Assembly: GCA_035373625.1 (NCBI GenBank) | Contig: DAOSNS010000019.1 | Coordinates: forward strand, 1-64,000 | Origin: DSWT01 sp035373625 | GTDB taxonomy: Bacteria > Chloroflexota > Anaerolineae > B4-G1 > SLSP01 | Reading direction: 5' to 3' | Length of the DNA: 64,000 bases | Shown here: one piece after another, positions 8,119-17,005 of the stretch | Layout: every line of letters starts with the position of its first letter | How positions within the stretch are numbered: position 1 is the stretch's first letter | The notes under the pieces: model-generated | Told to the model about the DNA's origin: nothing | The model's input: only the letters and a program-made list of their open reading frames with translations | The model's database searches: none | Position numbers and translations under genes: made by a program

Positions 8119-9558
8119 ATGGCGTCGTTTCCCTCCGTCCGTATCGTGGCGTCCCCCCTTATCCGGCGTTGCGTATTCCTGGGATTCGTGCTCCTGGGGA
8201 TGTTGGTTTTGACGTCCCCCGTTGCGCTCGCGCAAGCAGACCTCCCGCCTTCTACCTGCATTGTGCAACCGGGAGATACCCTGGCGTCCATCGCGGCGCG
8301 CTTTGGCACCGATGTCCCGACCTTACAACATCTTAACGCGCTTCAGGATCCGCGCCATGTCTACGTCGGACAAACCTTATCCTTACCGGATAATCCTGCG
8401 ACCTCATGGACGGCTTATTCCGTGGCCCTGGGCGATACGCTTTTCTCGCTGGCGCAACGTGCCGGGCTGCCGTGGGAAGTTGTCGCGCGGGCCAACCGGC
8501 TTATCCATCCAGGACAATTGCGGCCTGGGCAGACGCTTTACTTACCTGATCTGGCGTCTACGAGTGTTCTGACCCTGGCGACGCCGGCGGATAGCCGCAT
8601 TGCCCTGGCGTTACGCCATCATATCGCTTACTGGGACGTCCTGCGCCTGCACCCTGAGCCACTCTATGCCGGCGCCCCCTTCTCAGCCCCCGGCGCTGCG
8701 TCGTCGCCGCTGCTGCCGTATCCCCTCACCGCGCTGCGGCTGACGGGGCAACCGGTCGCGCGTGGACAGACGGCGATCCTGATGCTCGAAACAGCCGTAC
8801 CGGCGACGTGTGTCGCCGCTTACCTGGATGTGACCGTGCCGTGTTACGCACAGGATGACACGCACCTGGTTGCTCTGCTGGCCATTCCGCCACTGCTGGA
8901 GCCTGGCCCCTGCGATGTCGAACTGCGGCTACAAACCCAGGCGGGCGAGACGGTAGTGGTGGCGCCGCTCATTGTGGCAGCGGGACGCTACGATTATGAG
9001 CGCATTGACTTGCCTGCGGATCGGCAATCCCTGCTCGACCCGACACGTTCGCAGCAAGAGCGTGTCAAAGTGGCGGAGCTGCGCACCTTGCGTTCCCCGG
9101 AACGCCTGTGGGAATTTCCTTTTCGATACCCCATTCAGGCGTCGGTAAGCTCTTATTACGGCTCACGACGCTCGTATGGCTACGGTTTCGGCAGCTATCA
9201 CGAGGGCACCGACTTCCGCGCCGAGGTTGGCGCGCCGGTCTATGCGCCGGCGTCGGGCGTGGTAGTGCTGGCGGAACCGCTGGTGGTACGCGGCAAAGCC
9301 ATTGTGATTGATCACGGGTGGGGCGTTGTGACCGGTTACTGGCACCTTTCGCGTATTGATGTGACGGTGGGGCAATCTGTCACCCAGGGCGAGATCATCG
9401 GCGCCGTCGGCAACACCGGCCTCTCTACCGGTCCGCACCTGCACTGGGAACTGTGGGTTAATGGGATGTCGGTCAGCCCCTTGCAGTGGATATCGGGGCT
9501 TGCGGATGCCGGTTTGGATCGTCAACACCAGGAAAGGGACTATCTGAGGGAGCAATGA
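8119..9558 (+). CDS. LysM-M23 murein endopeptidase
   Basis: 479 residues. A signal segment spans about 11-38. Two LysM domains follow (about 48-92 starting CIVQPGDTLASIAARFG, and about 98-145), which bind peptidoglycan. A unique middle region of about 190 residues comes next, then a C-terminal M23 metallopeptidase domain (about 345-455). Zinc ligands are visible: His361 and Asp365 in HEGTD, and His440/His442 in HLHW. It should cleave peptide cross-links outside the membrane. ATG 8119 is chosen because it directly precedes the signal sequence; the ribosome-binding site (AAGG at 8104) is weak. It ends 4 bp before birA. Confidence 0.9.
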   Translation: MASFPSVRIVASPLIRRCVFLGFVLLGMLVLTSPVALAQADLPPSTCIVQPGDTLASIAARFGTDVPTLQHLNALQDPRHVYVGQTLSLPDNPATSWTAYSVALGDTLFSLAQRAGLPWEVVARANRLIHPGQLRPGQTLYLPDLASTSVLTLATPADSRIALALRHHIAYWDVLRLHPEPLYAGAPFSAPGAASSPLLPYPLTALRLTGQPVARGQTAILMLETAVPATCVAAYLDVTVPCYAQDDTHLVALLAIPPLLEPGPCDVELRLQTQAGETVVVAPLIVAAGRYDYERIDLPADRQSLLDPTRSQQERVKVAELRTLRSPERLWEFPFRYPIQASVSSYYGSRRSYGYGFGSYHEGTDFRAEVGAPVYAPASGVVVLAEPLVVRGKAIVIDHGWGVVTGYWHLSRIDVTVGQSVTQGEIIGAVGNTGLSTGPHLHWELWVNGMSVSPLQWISGLADAGLDRQHQERDYLREQ

Positions 9559-9561
9559 CCA

Positions 9562-10332
9562 ATGCCGTTAAAGGATTTTCACCGTGAAGGATGGGACATC
9601 CGTTACTTTGAACGTGTGACTTCGACCAACAACCTGCTCTTGGAGGCGGGGCGTCAAGGTGCGCCCGAAGGTCTGATATTTATTGCCGATGAACAAACTG
9701 CCGGACGGGGACGGCTGGAGCGGCGATGGGTATCGCCGCCGGGAACCTGTCTGCTGATGTCGTTGCTCTTTCGCCCGGCGGAACCGTTCACCGATCACGC
9801 GCCGCGTCTCACCATGCTCTGCGGGCTGGCCATAGCCGACGCCGTCGCCGAGGTCACCGGCATTGCCGTACAGCTTAAATGGCCCAACGATCTCATCATC
9901 ACGCGCGCCGGCGTGTGGCGCAAAGTCGCCGGTATGCTGAGTGAGGTGGAAAGCGCGCCGGACGCCTTGCCGTTTCTGGTCGTTGGCATCGGCTTGAATG
10001 TGAACGTGCCCGCCGCTGCCTTGCCCGATCTTGCCCCTAACGCGACGAGCCTGTTGGTCGAAGGGGGGCAGCCGGTCGAGCGGGTCGCGCTGCTGGACGC
10101 TTTCTTGCGTCATGTGGAAGCGTATCGCACTGCCTGGCGCCGTGGTGACGATCCTCTGTCGCTGTGGCGTGGGCGTCTGGCGTGGTTGGGGGAGATCGTT
10201 CAGGTGCAGACCCCGACAGAAACCGTTACCGGTGTCGCCGAGGACGTGGACGACACCGGCGCGCTGTTACTGCGACTCCCGGATGGACGGCAGCAGCGTT
10301 TCCAGGTGGGCGATGTAAGCCTGCGGGTTTGA
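9562..10332 (+). CDS. birA: Biotin--[acetyl-CoA-carboxylase] ligase (no DNA-binding domain)
   Basis: 256 residues. It has the biotin-binding loop GRGRLERRW (about residue 48-56), KWPNDL (about 112) and the C-terminal SH3-like BPL_C domain. It adenylates biotin and attaches it to the biotin carboxyl carrier protein. The N-terminal helix-turn-helix of E. coli BirA is absent, so it is a monofunctional ligase without repressor function. Confidence 0.93.
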   Translation: MPLKDFHREGWDIRYFERVTSTNNLLLEAGRQGAPEGLIFIADEQTAGRGRLERRWVSPPGTCLLMSLLFRPAEPFTDHAPRLTMLCGLAIADAVAEVTGIAVQLKWPNDLIITRAGVWRKVAGMLSEVESAPDALPFLVVGIGLNVNVPAAALPDLAPNATSLLVEGGQPVERVALLDAFLRHVEAYRTAWRRGDDPLSLWRGRLAWLGEIVQVQTPTETVTGVAEDVDDTGALLLRLPDGRQQRFQVGDVSLRV

Positions 10333-10349
10333 TTTTTGTAAGAACGGGC

Positions 10350-10418
10350 TATAATCAACTTGTCCGTGCTCTAATCCGTGGTCTAATCCGTGGTCTAATC
10401 CGTGGTCTAATCCGTGGT
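10350..10418 (+). promoter_or_regulatory. TATAAT promoter followed by four 12-bp repeats
   Basis: A -10 box TATAAT (10350-10355) in a GGGCTATAAT context follows the end of birA; a -35 is poor (TTTGAT near 10328). It is followed by four exact copies of CTAATCCGTGGT at 10371, 10383, 10395 and 10407, which would lie in the 5' leader of the metallophosphoesterase mRNA. Whether they bind a protein is unknown. Confidence 0.6.
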
Positions 10419-10450
10419 TTAAGTTCAAATGATTCTCAAGGGAGCAATTT

Positions 10451-11179
10451 ATGCGTTATATAGTGATCTCCGATATTCACGGTAACTTTCCCGCTCTCCA
10501 GACGGTCTTGTTGGATGCGCAGCCTTTTGACGCGGTACTTTGTCTTGGCGACCTCATTGGCTATGGACCGAATCCCAATGAATGTGTCGAGCGCGTCCAG
10601 GATTTCCCTCTCACCTGCATTGTGGGGAACCACGATTGGGGCGCGATTGGACGTGCCGACTTACTCATCTTCAACAACGATGCCCGCCAGGCACTCTACT
10701 GGACCCAACATGAGTTATCCTCTGAAAACCGCAACTTCATCGCCGACTTGCCGACGACCGTGCAGATGGATGATTTTCTGCTCGTCCACGGCAGTCCTCG
10801 TGAACCGATCTGGGAATATCTGGTTGACGTGCGCTCGGCCAGAGAAAACTTCATGGCGCATAATTTCAACATAGCGCTGGTCGGCCACACCCATTTGCCT
10901 TTGGCGTTGGAATGGCTCGAAGACAACCGCCAGGCCAAGATTCTCTTGCCCGATTGGGAAGTCCCGCTGCCGTTGACCGGGCGGCGTTTGATCCTCAACC
11001 CGGGCAGCGTGGGACAGCCCCGCGATGGCGACCCGCGGGCCAGTTACGCCATCCTTGACACGGCGCAGATGACCTGGGAATTCCGGCGTGTCGCCTACGC
11101 CGTGGAGATCACCCAGGAACGCATGCGCGCTCGCGGCCTGCCGCAACGTCTCATTGACCGTTTGCAGTTTGGCCGCTAA
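10451..11179 (+). CDS. Calcineurin-like metallophosphoesterase (YfcE/DevT type)
   Basis: 242 residues with all metal-binding blocks: SDIHGN (Asp8, His10), GDLIGYGPNP, GNHD, and GHTHLPL followed by NPGSVGQPRDGDPRASY. Such enzymes hydrolyse phosphodiesters or protein phosphates using two metal ions in the cytoplasm; the substrate here is unknown. GGGAG lies 6-7 nt before the ATG. It is monocistronic or the start of a short unit with the DUF4349 gene. Confidence 0.9.
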   Translation: MRYIVISDIHGNFPALQTVLLDAQPFDAVLCLGDLIGYGPNPNECVERVQDFPLTCIVGNHDWGAIGRADLLIFNNDARQALYWTQHELSSENRNFIADLPTTVQMDDFLLVHGSPREPIWEYLVDVRSARENFMAHNFNIALVGHTHLPLALEWLEDNRQAKILLPDWEVPLPLTGRRLILNPGSVGQPRDGDPRASYAILDTAQMTWEFRRVAYAVEITQERMRARGLPQRLIDRLQFGR

Positions 11180-11269
11180 TTGGGTGTTTCACCCGGTCAT
11201 CATCGCGCTGATGGAACTTTGATACCTCCCTCAACGTCTTGATGATAGACTGAACTGAGGAGGAGATCT

Positions 11270-12190
11270 ATGAAATATAAACTGATGGTTCTATGGCTTG
11301 TTATCACCCTGGTTTTTACCGGTTGTGCAAAGGCTACCCCGCAAGTTATGCCGACGTTGGCGCCGGCTATGGAAGACAACCGGGCCAGTTATGATGGAGC
11401 GACTGCTTCAAAGAGTGCCGGTGGGGTAGACTCTGCGGCCTGGACCGGGGAAACGCAACCCAAGATGATCGTTTACACGGCTGACCTTTCCCTGGTCGTC
11501 AAGGATTCCGGCGTTGCCCAGGAGGAGATCACCCGGCTGGTCGAGGGGGTGGGGGGCTACGTCAGCAACTCCAGCAGCTATACCTATAGCGGCGGCCTGC
11601 GGCGCATCACGCTCACCCTGCGCCTGCCTGCCGACAAGTTTAACGATGCGATGCAGGCGTTGCGCGATATGGCGGTGGAGGTTACCCAGGAGAACATCGG
11701 CACGCAGGATGTGACCCAGGAATACGTAGACCTGGAATCCCGTCTGCGCGCACTGGAGGCCAAGGCCAGCCGCCTGGAAGAACTGATGAAAAAGGCCGAG
11801 GACACCGAGGCCGTGTTGGCCGTCTACGAGCAATTGAGCCAGACGCAGATCGAGATCGAGCAGACGAAGGGCCGCATGCAATACCTGGAGCGCTCCGCGG
11901 CGATGGCCACGATCACCGTTACGCTCACGCCCGACGCGCTTTCGCAGCCGATTGAAGTGGCCGGATGGCGGCCGGCAGGCATTGCCAAGTCGGCTTTTGA
12001 GGCGCTGATCAAGGTCTTTCAATTCTTGATCGGTGCGCTGATCTGGATCATCATCCTGATCATCCCGGTGTCGCTCTTCATCGGTGGGGTGCTGTACCTG
12101 TTTGGCAAAGGCTTACGACTCGTCTTTGGACGTCGCAAGCGCGCCCCCAAGACACCGCCCACGCCGCCCGCTGCTTCACCATCTGTTTAA
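11270..12190 (+). CDS. DUF4349 lipoprotein
   Basis: 306 residues. The lipobox is FTGC with Cys19. Residues about 60-245 form the DUF4349 domain (AWTGETQPKMIVYTADLSLV, then a helical stretch predicted as coiled coil, then AAMATITVTL). A C-terminal membrane helix spans about 248-283 and a basic tail follows. Being tethered by both lipid and a C-terminal helix suggests an envelope role, but the function is unknown. GAGGAG stands 6 nt before the ATG. A strong terminator follows at 12211-12244. Confidence 0.85.
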   Translation: MKYKLMVLWLVITLVFTGCAKATPQVMPTLAPAMEDNRASYDGATASKSAGGVDSAAWTGETQPKMIVYTADLSLVVKDSGVAQEEITRLVEGVGGYVSNSSSYTYSGGLRRITLTLRLPADKFNDAMQALRDMAVEVTQENIGTQDVTQEYVDLESRLRALEAKASRLEELMKKAEDTEAVLAVYEQLSQTQIEIEQTKGRMQYLERSAAMATITVTLTPDALSQPIEVAGWRPAGIAKSAFEALIKVFQFLIGALIWIIILIIPVSLFIGGVLYLFGKGLRLVFGRRKRAPKTPPTPPAASPSV

Positions 12191-12210
12191 ATCCGTTGAC
12201 ACCCAAACGC

Positions 12211-12244
12211 ACGCGGCAGATGGACTGATGAACATCTGCCGCGT
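12211..12244 (+). terminator. Rho-independent terminator
   Basis: A perfect 12-bp stem ACGCGGCAGATG / CATCTGCCGCGT with a 10-nt loop, followed by TGTTTTGTC. It lies between the convergent DUF4349 and guaB genes. A half-copy of the ATCCGTTGAC repeat (12191-12200) precedes it. Confidence 0.85.
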
Positions 12245-12258
12245 TGTTTTGTCTATCT

Positions 12259-13734
12259 TTACCCTATCTGGTAATTCGGTGGTTCTTTGGTGATGATGAC
12301 ATCATGCGGGTGGCTTTCGATCAGCCCGGCGTTAGTGATGCGTGTGAACTGTGCCTTTTCGCGTAGCTCTTCAAGGCTGGCTGCGCCCGCATAGCCCAGG
12401 CCGGCGCGCAACCCGCCGACCAATTGGTAGATGTAGTCATGGAGCGGCCCTTTGTAAGGCACACGCCCCTCGACGCCCTCCGGGACGAGCTTGCTGCTGC
12501 CCCCTTGACCCGTGCCGTAACGGTCGCGCCCGTAGCCGCGCATCGCGCCCAGGCTGCCCATCCCGCGATATTCCTTGAAGCGCCGCCCATCGTAATAGAC
12601 AACCTCACCGGGGGCTTCATCCAGCCCGGCGAGCATGCTGCCCAACATCACCACATGCGCCCCCGCCGCCAGCGCCTTGACAATGTCGCCGCTGTACTTG
12701 ATGCCGCCATCCGCGATGATGGGAACGCCGTAGGGTTTTGCCGCCACCGCGCACTCGTGGATGGCGCTGAGTTGCGGCATCCCCGCGCCGGCGATGATGC
12801 GCGTTGTACAGATGGACCCCGCGCCGACGCCCACCTTGATCACATTGGCTCCGGCCTTGATGAGCGCTTCCGTGCCTTCTGCCGTCACCACATTCCCGGC
12901 GACGATCGGCAGGTCGGGCCAGTAATGGCGGATGCGTTCGATGGCGCGGATCACGCCCGCAGAGTGCCCGTGCGCCGTATCAATCACGACGAGGTCTAAT
13001 CCTAGCGGCACCATCAACCCCAGCCGCTCTTCCAGATCTGTGCCGACACCTACTGCCGCGCCGACCACCAATCGCCCTTGTGGGTCTTTGGCAGCATGGG
13101 GATAGTCCTGTGCCTTTTGAATATCCTTGACCGTGATCAGCCCTTTAAGCACGCCATCCTCGTCCACCAGCGGCAGCTTTTCGATGCGATGCTTGTGCAG
13201 GATGCGCTTGGCCTCTTCCAACGTGATGCCGATCGGCGCGGTGATGATGTCCTCTGCCGTCATAAAAGCCGTCACCGGCTGATCGAAGTCCTTCTCATCC
13301 ACAAAGCGGAAATCCCGGTTGGTGATGATGCCCACCAGATGCGCGTTTGCGTCCATAATCGGCACGCCGCTGATGTGGTACGTGGACATAATCTCCTCGG
13401 CCTCTCCCAGTGTGGCCGTCGTCGGCAGGGTGATGGGGTCCACGATCATCCCGGACTGCGAACGTTTGACCTTGGCGACTTCGGCAGCCTGATCCTGGGG
13501 GGACAGGTTGCGGTGGATAATGCCCATCCCGCCTTCGCGGGCGAGCGCGATCGCCAGTGGCGCTTCGGTGACGGTGTCCATGGCCGCCGAGAGGATGGGG
13601 ATGTTCAGGGTGATGTGCGCCGTCAACGACGCGCTGATGTCGGTTTGATCGGGCAACACTTCCGCGTAGCCGGGGACGATGAGCACATCGTCGAAAGTCA
13701 AAGCCTCGAACTTATTGAAAATCGTTTCATTCAT
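12259..13734 (-). CDS. guaB: IMP dehydrogenase
   Basis: 491 residues, full length. It oxidises IMP to XMP with NAD+, the committed step to GMP. The N-terminal TFDDVLIVPG, a tandem CBS pair (about 95-210), the catalytic loop with Cys309 in GAGSICTTRI and the flap RYGTGQGGSSKLVPEG are present. The chosen ATG at 13734 has AAGGAGGTG upstream (plus 13741-13749). It is divergent from the amidohydrolase gene, sharing a 262-bp intergenic region. Confidence 0.97.
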   Translation of the reverse strand: MNETIFNKFEALTFDDVLIVPGYAEVLPDQTDISASLTAHITLNIPILSAAMDTVTEAPLAIALAREGGMGIIHRNLSPQDQAAEVAKVKRSQSGMIVDPITLPTTATLGEAEEIMSTYHISGVPIMDANAHLVGIITNRDFRFVDEKDFDQPVTAFMTAEDIITAPIGITLEEAKRILHKHRIEKLPLVDEDGVLKGLITVKDIQKAQDYPHAAKDPQGRLVVGAAVGVGTDLEERLGLMVPLGLDLVVIDTAHGHSAGVIRAIERIRHYWPDLPIVAGNVVTAEGTEALIKAGANVIKVGVGAGSICTTRIIAGAGMPQLSAIHECAVAAKPYGVPIIADGGIKYSGDIVKALAAGAHVVMLGSMLAGLDEAPGEVVYYDGRRFKEYRGMGSLGAMRGYGRDRYGTGQGGSSKLVPEGVEGRVPYKGPLHDYIYQLVGGLRAGLGYAGAASLEELREKAQFTRITNAGLIESHPHDVIITKEPPNYQIG

Positions 13735-13922
13735 CAGATTCACCTCCTTAATGCTGTACTGGTCACGCAAGGCCCGAGGCACCTCGCGGCGTATGTGGGC
13801 CAGGTGGAATAAATTTGACCCATCATACCAGAAGCGCGATGAAGCGCAACTGTGGAGACATTAAACCTTAAAAATTATGTAAACTTAATCTTGTACTGTC
13901 AAAATATGTGCGATATTTAGAT

Positions 13923-13956
13923 TTGACGAATTAGTGCTTACGATTATCATAATCGT
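13923..13956 (+). promoter_or_regulatory. Promoter with perfect 17-bp palindrome before the amidohydrolase gene
   Basis: TTGACG (13923-13928) and TATCAT (13945-13950) are 16 bp apart. A perfect palindrome ACGATTAT-C-ATAATCGT (13940-13956) covers the -10 box. A symmetric site in that place is what a repressor operator looks like, so the gene is probably negatively regulated; the regulator is not in the adjacent DNA. Confidence 0.65.
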
Positions 13957-13996
13957 CAGCATTAAATCTCCAATTTATTTTAGGAAAGGAACTCAG

Positions 13997-15133
13997 ATGG
14001 ACTCAATTCTTGGACACATCGTATACACCGGAACGAACGTACTTCAGAACGTCTATGTCAATATGGACGGCGCCGTTATCTCCGACGTTACCGCAAAACC
14101 GGCGGGGACGTTGGTGGGCGAATATCCCGTCATCACGCCGGCGTTCATTGATGCGCACAGCCACATCGGCATGATCCGCGCCGGCGAGCCATCGGCAGAA
14201 TCGGAGGCGAACGAGCGTATGGATTCGATGCTCGCCCATGCCGACGCGCTGGATTCCGTGCAGATGGACGATCAGGGCTTTGTGGACTCTGTTGAGGCCG
14301 GCGTGCTGTACTCGTGCGTGGTGCCCGGCAGCGGCAACATCATCGGCGGGAACTCCGCCATCATCCGCAACTACGGCAAGAACACCAACGCCGCCTTCAT
14401 CCGCCGCGCGGGCATCAAAGCCGCCTTTGGCTACAACCCGATGTCCACCCGTGAATGGAAGGGTACGCGCCCCTTCACCCGCATGGGCGCGCTGGCGATC
14501 CTGCGCGCCAGGCTGCACGACGTGCGCCAGAAAATGGCGAAGGAAAAAGCCAAAGAAGACGCCGATGTCACCTACAACGCCGAAGAGACCGTCCTCAAGG
14601 CGTTGTTGGAGGGTCAGGAGCGTCTGCGCGTCCATGTCCACAAGAGCGACGACGTTGCGGCGTTGCTGCGTTTTGTGGATGAGTTCGGCCTGAAGGTCAC
14701 GGTGGAACACACCTGCGACGTGCATGAGGTGGAAATCTACCGCGAACTCAAGGCGCGTGGCATCCCCGTCATCTACGGACCGATGGACACGCTGGCCTAC
14801 AAAGTCGAACTGAAGCACGAAAACTGGCGCAACATCAAGTACTTGATCGAGTCTGGCGTGGAGTTCGGCTTGATGACCGACCATCCGGTGATTTTGCAGA
14901 AGATGCTGTTCTTCGAGCTGCGCTGGTTCCTGCGGATGGGCTTCAGCAAGCAGCAGGCGTTGGAGATCATCACCCGCAAGAACGCAGAAATCCTCGGCAT
15001 CGCCGATATCCTCGGCACGCTCGCGCCGGGCAAGTGGGCGTCATTCGTCGGCTGGAACGGCGATCCCTTCTCTCTGGAGAGTTATCCGCTCGCCGCCTAC
15101 GGGGAAGGTAAGCTCGTCTACCAGGAAGCGTGA
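13997..15133 (+). CDS. Amidohydrolase (imidazolonepropionase-like)
   Basis: 378 residues, metal-dependent hydrolase superfamily. Metal ligands are visible: HSH at 54-56 (TPAFIDAHSHIG), VHVHKSDD, TVEHTCDVHE and MTDHP; the C-terminus has the typical LAPGKWASFVGWNGDPF. It should hydrolyse a C-N bond in a ring or amide in the cytoplasm. The substrate cannot be named from sequence; the neighbours (guaB, pyr genes) hint at nucleobase chemistry but are no proof. ATG 13997 has AAGGA six nt upstream. Confidence 0.85.
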   Translation: MDSILGHIVYTGTNVLQNVYVNMDGAVISDVTAKPAGTLVGEYPVITPAFIDAHSHIGMIRAGEPSAESEANERMDSMLAHADALDSVQMDDQGFVDSVEAGVLYSCVVPGSGNIIGGNSAIIRNYGKNTNAAFIRRAGIKAAFGYNPMSTREWKGTRPFTRMGALAILRARLHDVRQKMAKEKAKEDADVTYNAEETVLKALLEGQERLRVHVHKSDDVAALLRFVDEFGLKVTVEHTCDVHEVEIYRELKARGIPVIYGPMDTLAYKVELKHENWRNIKYLIESGVEFGLMTDHPVILQKMLFFELRWFLRMGFSKQQALEIITRKNAEILGIADILGTLAPGKWASFVGWNGDPFSLESYPLAAYGEGKLVYQEA

Positions 15134-15137
15134 ATAC

Positions 15138-15177
15138 GAATCATGAATCATGATTCATGATTCATGATTCATGATTC
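15138..15177. repeat. TGATTCA repeat encoding the end of PyrK
   Basis: A 26-bp perfect palindrome (15138-15163) continues as further copies of TGATTCA to 15177. On the minus strand it encodes the last PyrK residues (MNHES) and the pyrK stop codon. A shorter copy follows the pyrFE stop at 17240-17250. Confidence 0.8.
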
Positions 15178-15961
15178 TCACAGGTCCGTCTTTACACACG
15201 AGCCACCCGGCAGGAATGTTCGCCGCCTGCCGGGTGGTTGCGTCCAGTTCGCAACTCCCGCAGATGCCCAATCCACAGCGGAGATGCGCTTCCCACGAGA
15301 ATTGGTGCGGTAGACTGTGTTCCTGGCACAACCGCGCCAATGCTGTCAGCATGGGAACCGGCCCGCAGGCGTAGACGCAGTCTGGGCGGCGCGCCGTAAT
15401 TGCCGCCTCAACTGCCCGTGTAACCAACCCGCGTTCGCCAAGCGTACCGTCTTCGGTAGTAATATGCAACTTGTCAACGGATTGAACGGACGAAACGGAT
15501 TCCATCTTCTCTAATCCGTTAAAATCCGTTAAATCCGTTGACAAAAATGCTTCCGCCAACAGCACATCCTCCGCCGTCCGCGCGCCGATGCAGACTTCCA
15601 CGGTATGCCCGGCGGCGAGGGCCGTCCGCGCCAGAAAGAGCAGCGGCGCGACGCCATACCCGCCGCCCACGAGCAGGTGATGCCGTCCGCGCAGCACAAA
15701 GCCCTGTCCCAGCGGCCCGCGCACCCACACCCGGTCGCCCACGCGCAACCGGTGCAGCGCCTCGCTGAACGGCCCTACCGCGACGACCATCAACGCCAGC
15801 GGATCATTGCCCGCGATGCTGAACGGCTTCTCACCCACGTCCGGCAACCACGCCATCACGTATTGGCCCGGCTGCGCCTCAGGCAGTGGTTTGTCGAAGA
15901 CGAACGTCTTCGTGCGGTAATTCTCAGTACGGATGTTTGTAATGACGAAAGTTTGGTGCAT
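15155..15961 (-). CDS. pyrK: Dihydroorotate dehydrogenase electron-transfer subunit, with repeat-encoded insertion
   Basis: 268 residues. It carries FAD and a [2Fe-2S] cluster and passes electrons from PyrD to NAD+. The FAD/NAD region includes GGGYGVAPL; the cluster cysteines are 229, 234, 237 and 256 (CGLGICGSC plus LVC). Residues about 139-164 (LTDFNGLEKMESVSSVQSVD) interrupt the normal spacing between the NAD-binding helix and the conserved TEDGTLGERG. They are encoded by a palindromic repeat at 15471-15544 whose frame stays open. The extreme C-terminus is encoded by a TGATTCA repeat. GAGGAAAT precedes the ATG. It lies downstream of pyrD. Confidence 0.92.
   Translation of the reverse strand: MHQTFVITNIRTENYRTKTFVFDKPLPEAQPGQYVMAWLPDVGEKPFSIAGNDPLALMVVAVGPFSEALHRLRVGDRVWVRGPLGQGFVLRGRHHLLVGGGYGVAPLLFLARTALAAGHTVEVCIGARTAEDVLLAEAFLSTDLTDFNGLEKMESVSSVQSVDKLHITTEDGTLGERGLVTRAVEAAITARRPDCVYACGPVPMLTALARLCQEHSLPHQFSWEAHLRCGLGICGSCELDATTRQAANIPAGWLVCKDGPVRIMNHES
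15471..15544. repeat. Palindromic element inside pyrK (copy A)
   Basis: The ends TTGTCAACGGATT and AATCCGTTGACAA are exact inverses (13 bp), and the interior carries further ACGGAT and ATCCGTT copies. The layout is nearly the same as at 17823-17891, and a shorter relative is at 29204-29254. It keeps the reading frame of pyrK open. Confidence 0.9.
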
Positions 15962-15996
15962 AATTTCCTCGAAGATACAACTTTACACTAACGCTT

Positions 15997-16045
15997 CCGG
16001 CGGATCACAATCCGCCGGTCACGCAATGCCGGATTGTAATCCGGC
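15997..16045. repeat. Two GC-rich hairpins between pyrD and pyrK
   Basis: CCGGCGGAT-CACA-ATCCGCCGG (15997-16018) and GCCGGATT-GT-AATCCGGC (16028-16045) are perfect inverted repeats in the 110-bp gap between pyrD and pyrK. No T tract follows on the minus strand, so they may stabilise or process the mRNA rather than terminate it. Confidence 0.75.
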
Positions 16046-16071
16046 GCAAGTATTTGTGTGTTGGCGGAAAA

Positions 16072-16998
16072 CTATAGCGCAAGGCCACACAACTCTGCCA
16101 ACGTCCTGTAGCCTTCCTGCGCCATAAATGCCGCCAACTCCGCTGCGATCTCGCCCAGCGCTTCGACGCCGCGCGTCCACACCGCCGACCCGACGCCGAC
16201 GGCAGTTGCCCCGGCCATCAGCATCTCCGCCGCATCGCGCCCGGTGGTGACGCCGCCCGTCCCGATGATGGGGACGCGCACCGCGCGCGCGATCTCGTAG
16301 ACGCAGCGCAGCGCGATGGGCTTCAGCGCCGGCCCGGAGATGCCGCCGACGCGGTTAGCAAGCACCGGACGGCCTGCCTCGGCGTTGATGAGCATCCCCG
16401 GCATCGTGTTGACCGCGGTAATGGCGTCGGCCCCGGCTTCGACGGCGGCGGCGGCGATGCGCCCGATGTTCGGCACGTTCGGCGCGAGCTTGACGCTGAT
16501 GGGGATGTCGCCGGCGTTGCGCTTCACCGCCTCTGTGACTGCCGCCGCACTCTCGCAGGTTGCGGCGAACGGTGTTCCGAACTCGTCGGCGACGTTGGGG
16601 CACGAGATGTTGACTTCGATGAGGTGCGGGCGCGCCGTCGCGATGATGCGCGCCACCTCGCCGAACTCCGCCACCGTCCCGGCGAAAATGCTGGCGATGA
16701 GCGGCACGCCGAGCGGTTCCAGACGCGCGCGCGCTTCCGCCAACATCCGCGCCTCCTCTTCCGCGCCGGGATTACTCAATCCAATCGCGTTGATCAAGCC
16801 GTGGCCCCACTCCACTGCGACGGGGTTGGGATGTCCGGCGCGTGGCGTCGGCCCGCAGCTCTTCGCTGTGACTGCCCCCGCACCCGCGCGTGCGACCCGT
16901 TCCAGCACATCGGCGCTGGTGCCGAGGATGCCGGAGGCGAGCACGATGGGGTTGCGCAGCGTTAAGCCAAGTAAATTACATGTGAAATCGGGCGTCAC
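16072..16998 (-). CDS. pyrD: Dihydroorotate dehydrogenase, type 1B catalytic subunit
   Basis: 308 residues, cytosolic FMN enzyme oxidising dihydroorotate to orotate. The type 1B catalytic cysteine is Cys133 in VNISCPNV. FMN-binding regions (ASGILGTS, NTMPGML, IGTGGVTTGRDAAEMLMAGA) are present. It pairs with PyrK downstream, consistent with type 1B. I choose the GTG at 16998 (protein start VTPDFTCNLLGLTLRN), with GGAGGT 11 nt upstream; a longer frame reaches 17058 but overlaps the decayed acetyltransferase remnant. Confidence 0.95.
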   Translation of the reverse strand: MTPDFTCNLLGLTLRNPIVLASGILGTSADVLERVARAGAGAVTAKSCGPTPRAGHPNPVAVEWGHGLINAIGLSNPGAEEEARMLAEARARLEPLGVPLIASIFAGTVAEFGEVARIIATARPHLIEVNISCPNVADEFGTPFAATCESAAAVTEAVKRNAGDIPISVKLAPNVPNIGRIAAAAVEAGADAITAVNTMPGMLINAEAGRPVLANRVGGISGPALKPIALRCVYEIARAVRVPIIGTGGVTTGRDAAEMLMAGATAVGVGSAVWTRGVEALGEIAAELAAFMAQEGYRTLAELCGLAL

Positions 16999-17005
16999 TT
17001 CTCGC

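Noticed and set aside
14003..14884. 293-codon frame antisense to the amidohydrolase
   Set aside because: A GC-rich antisense shadow; the plus-strand protein has clear metal ligands and a ribosome-binding site.
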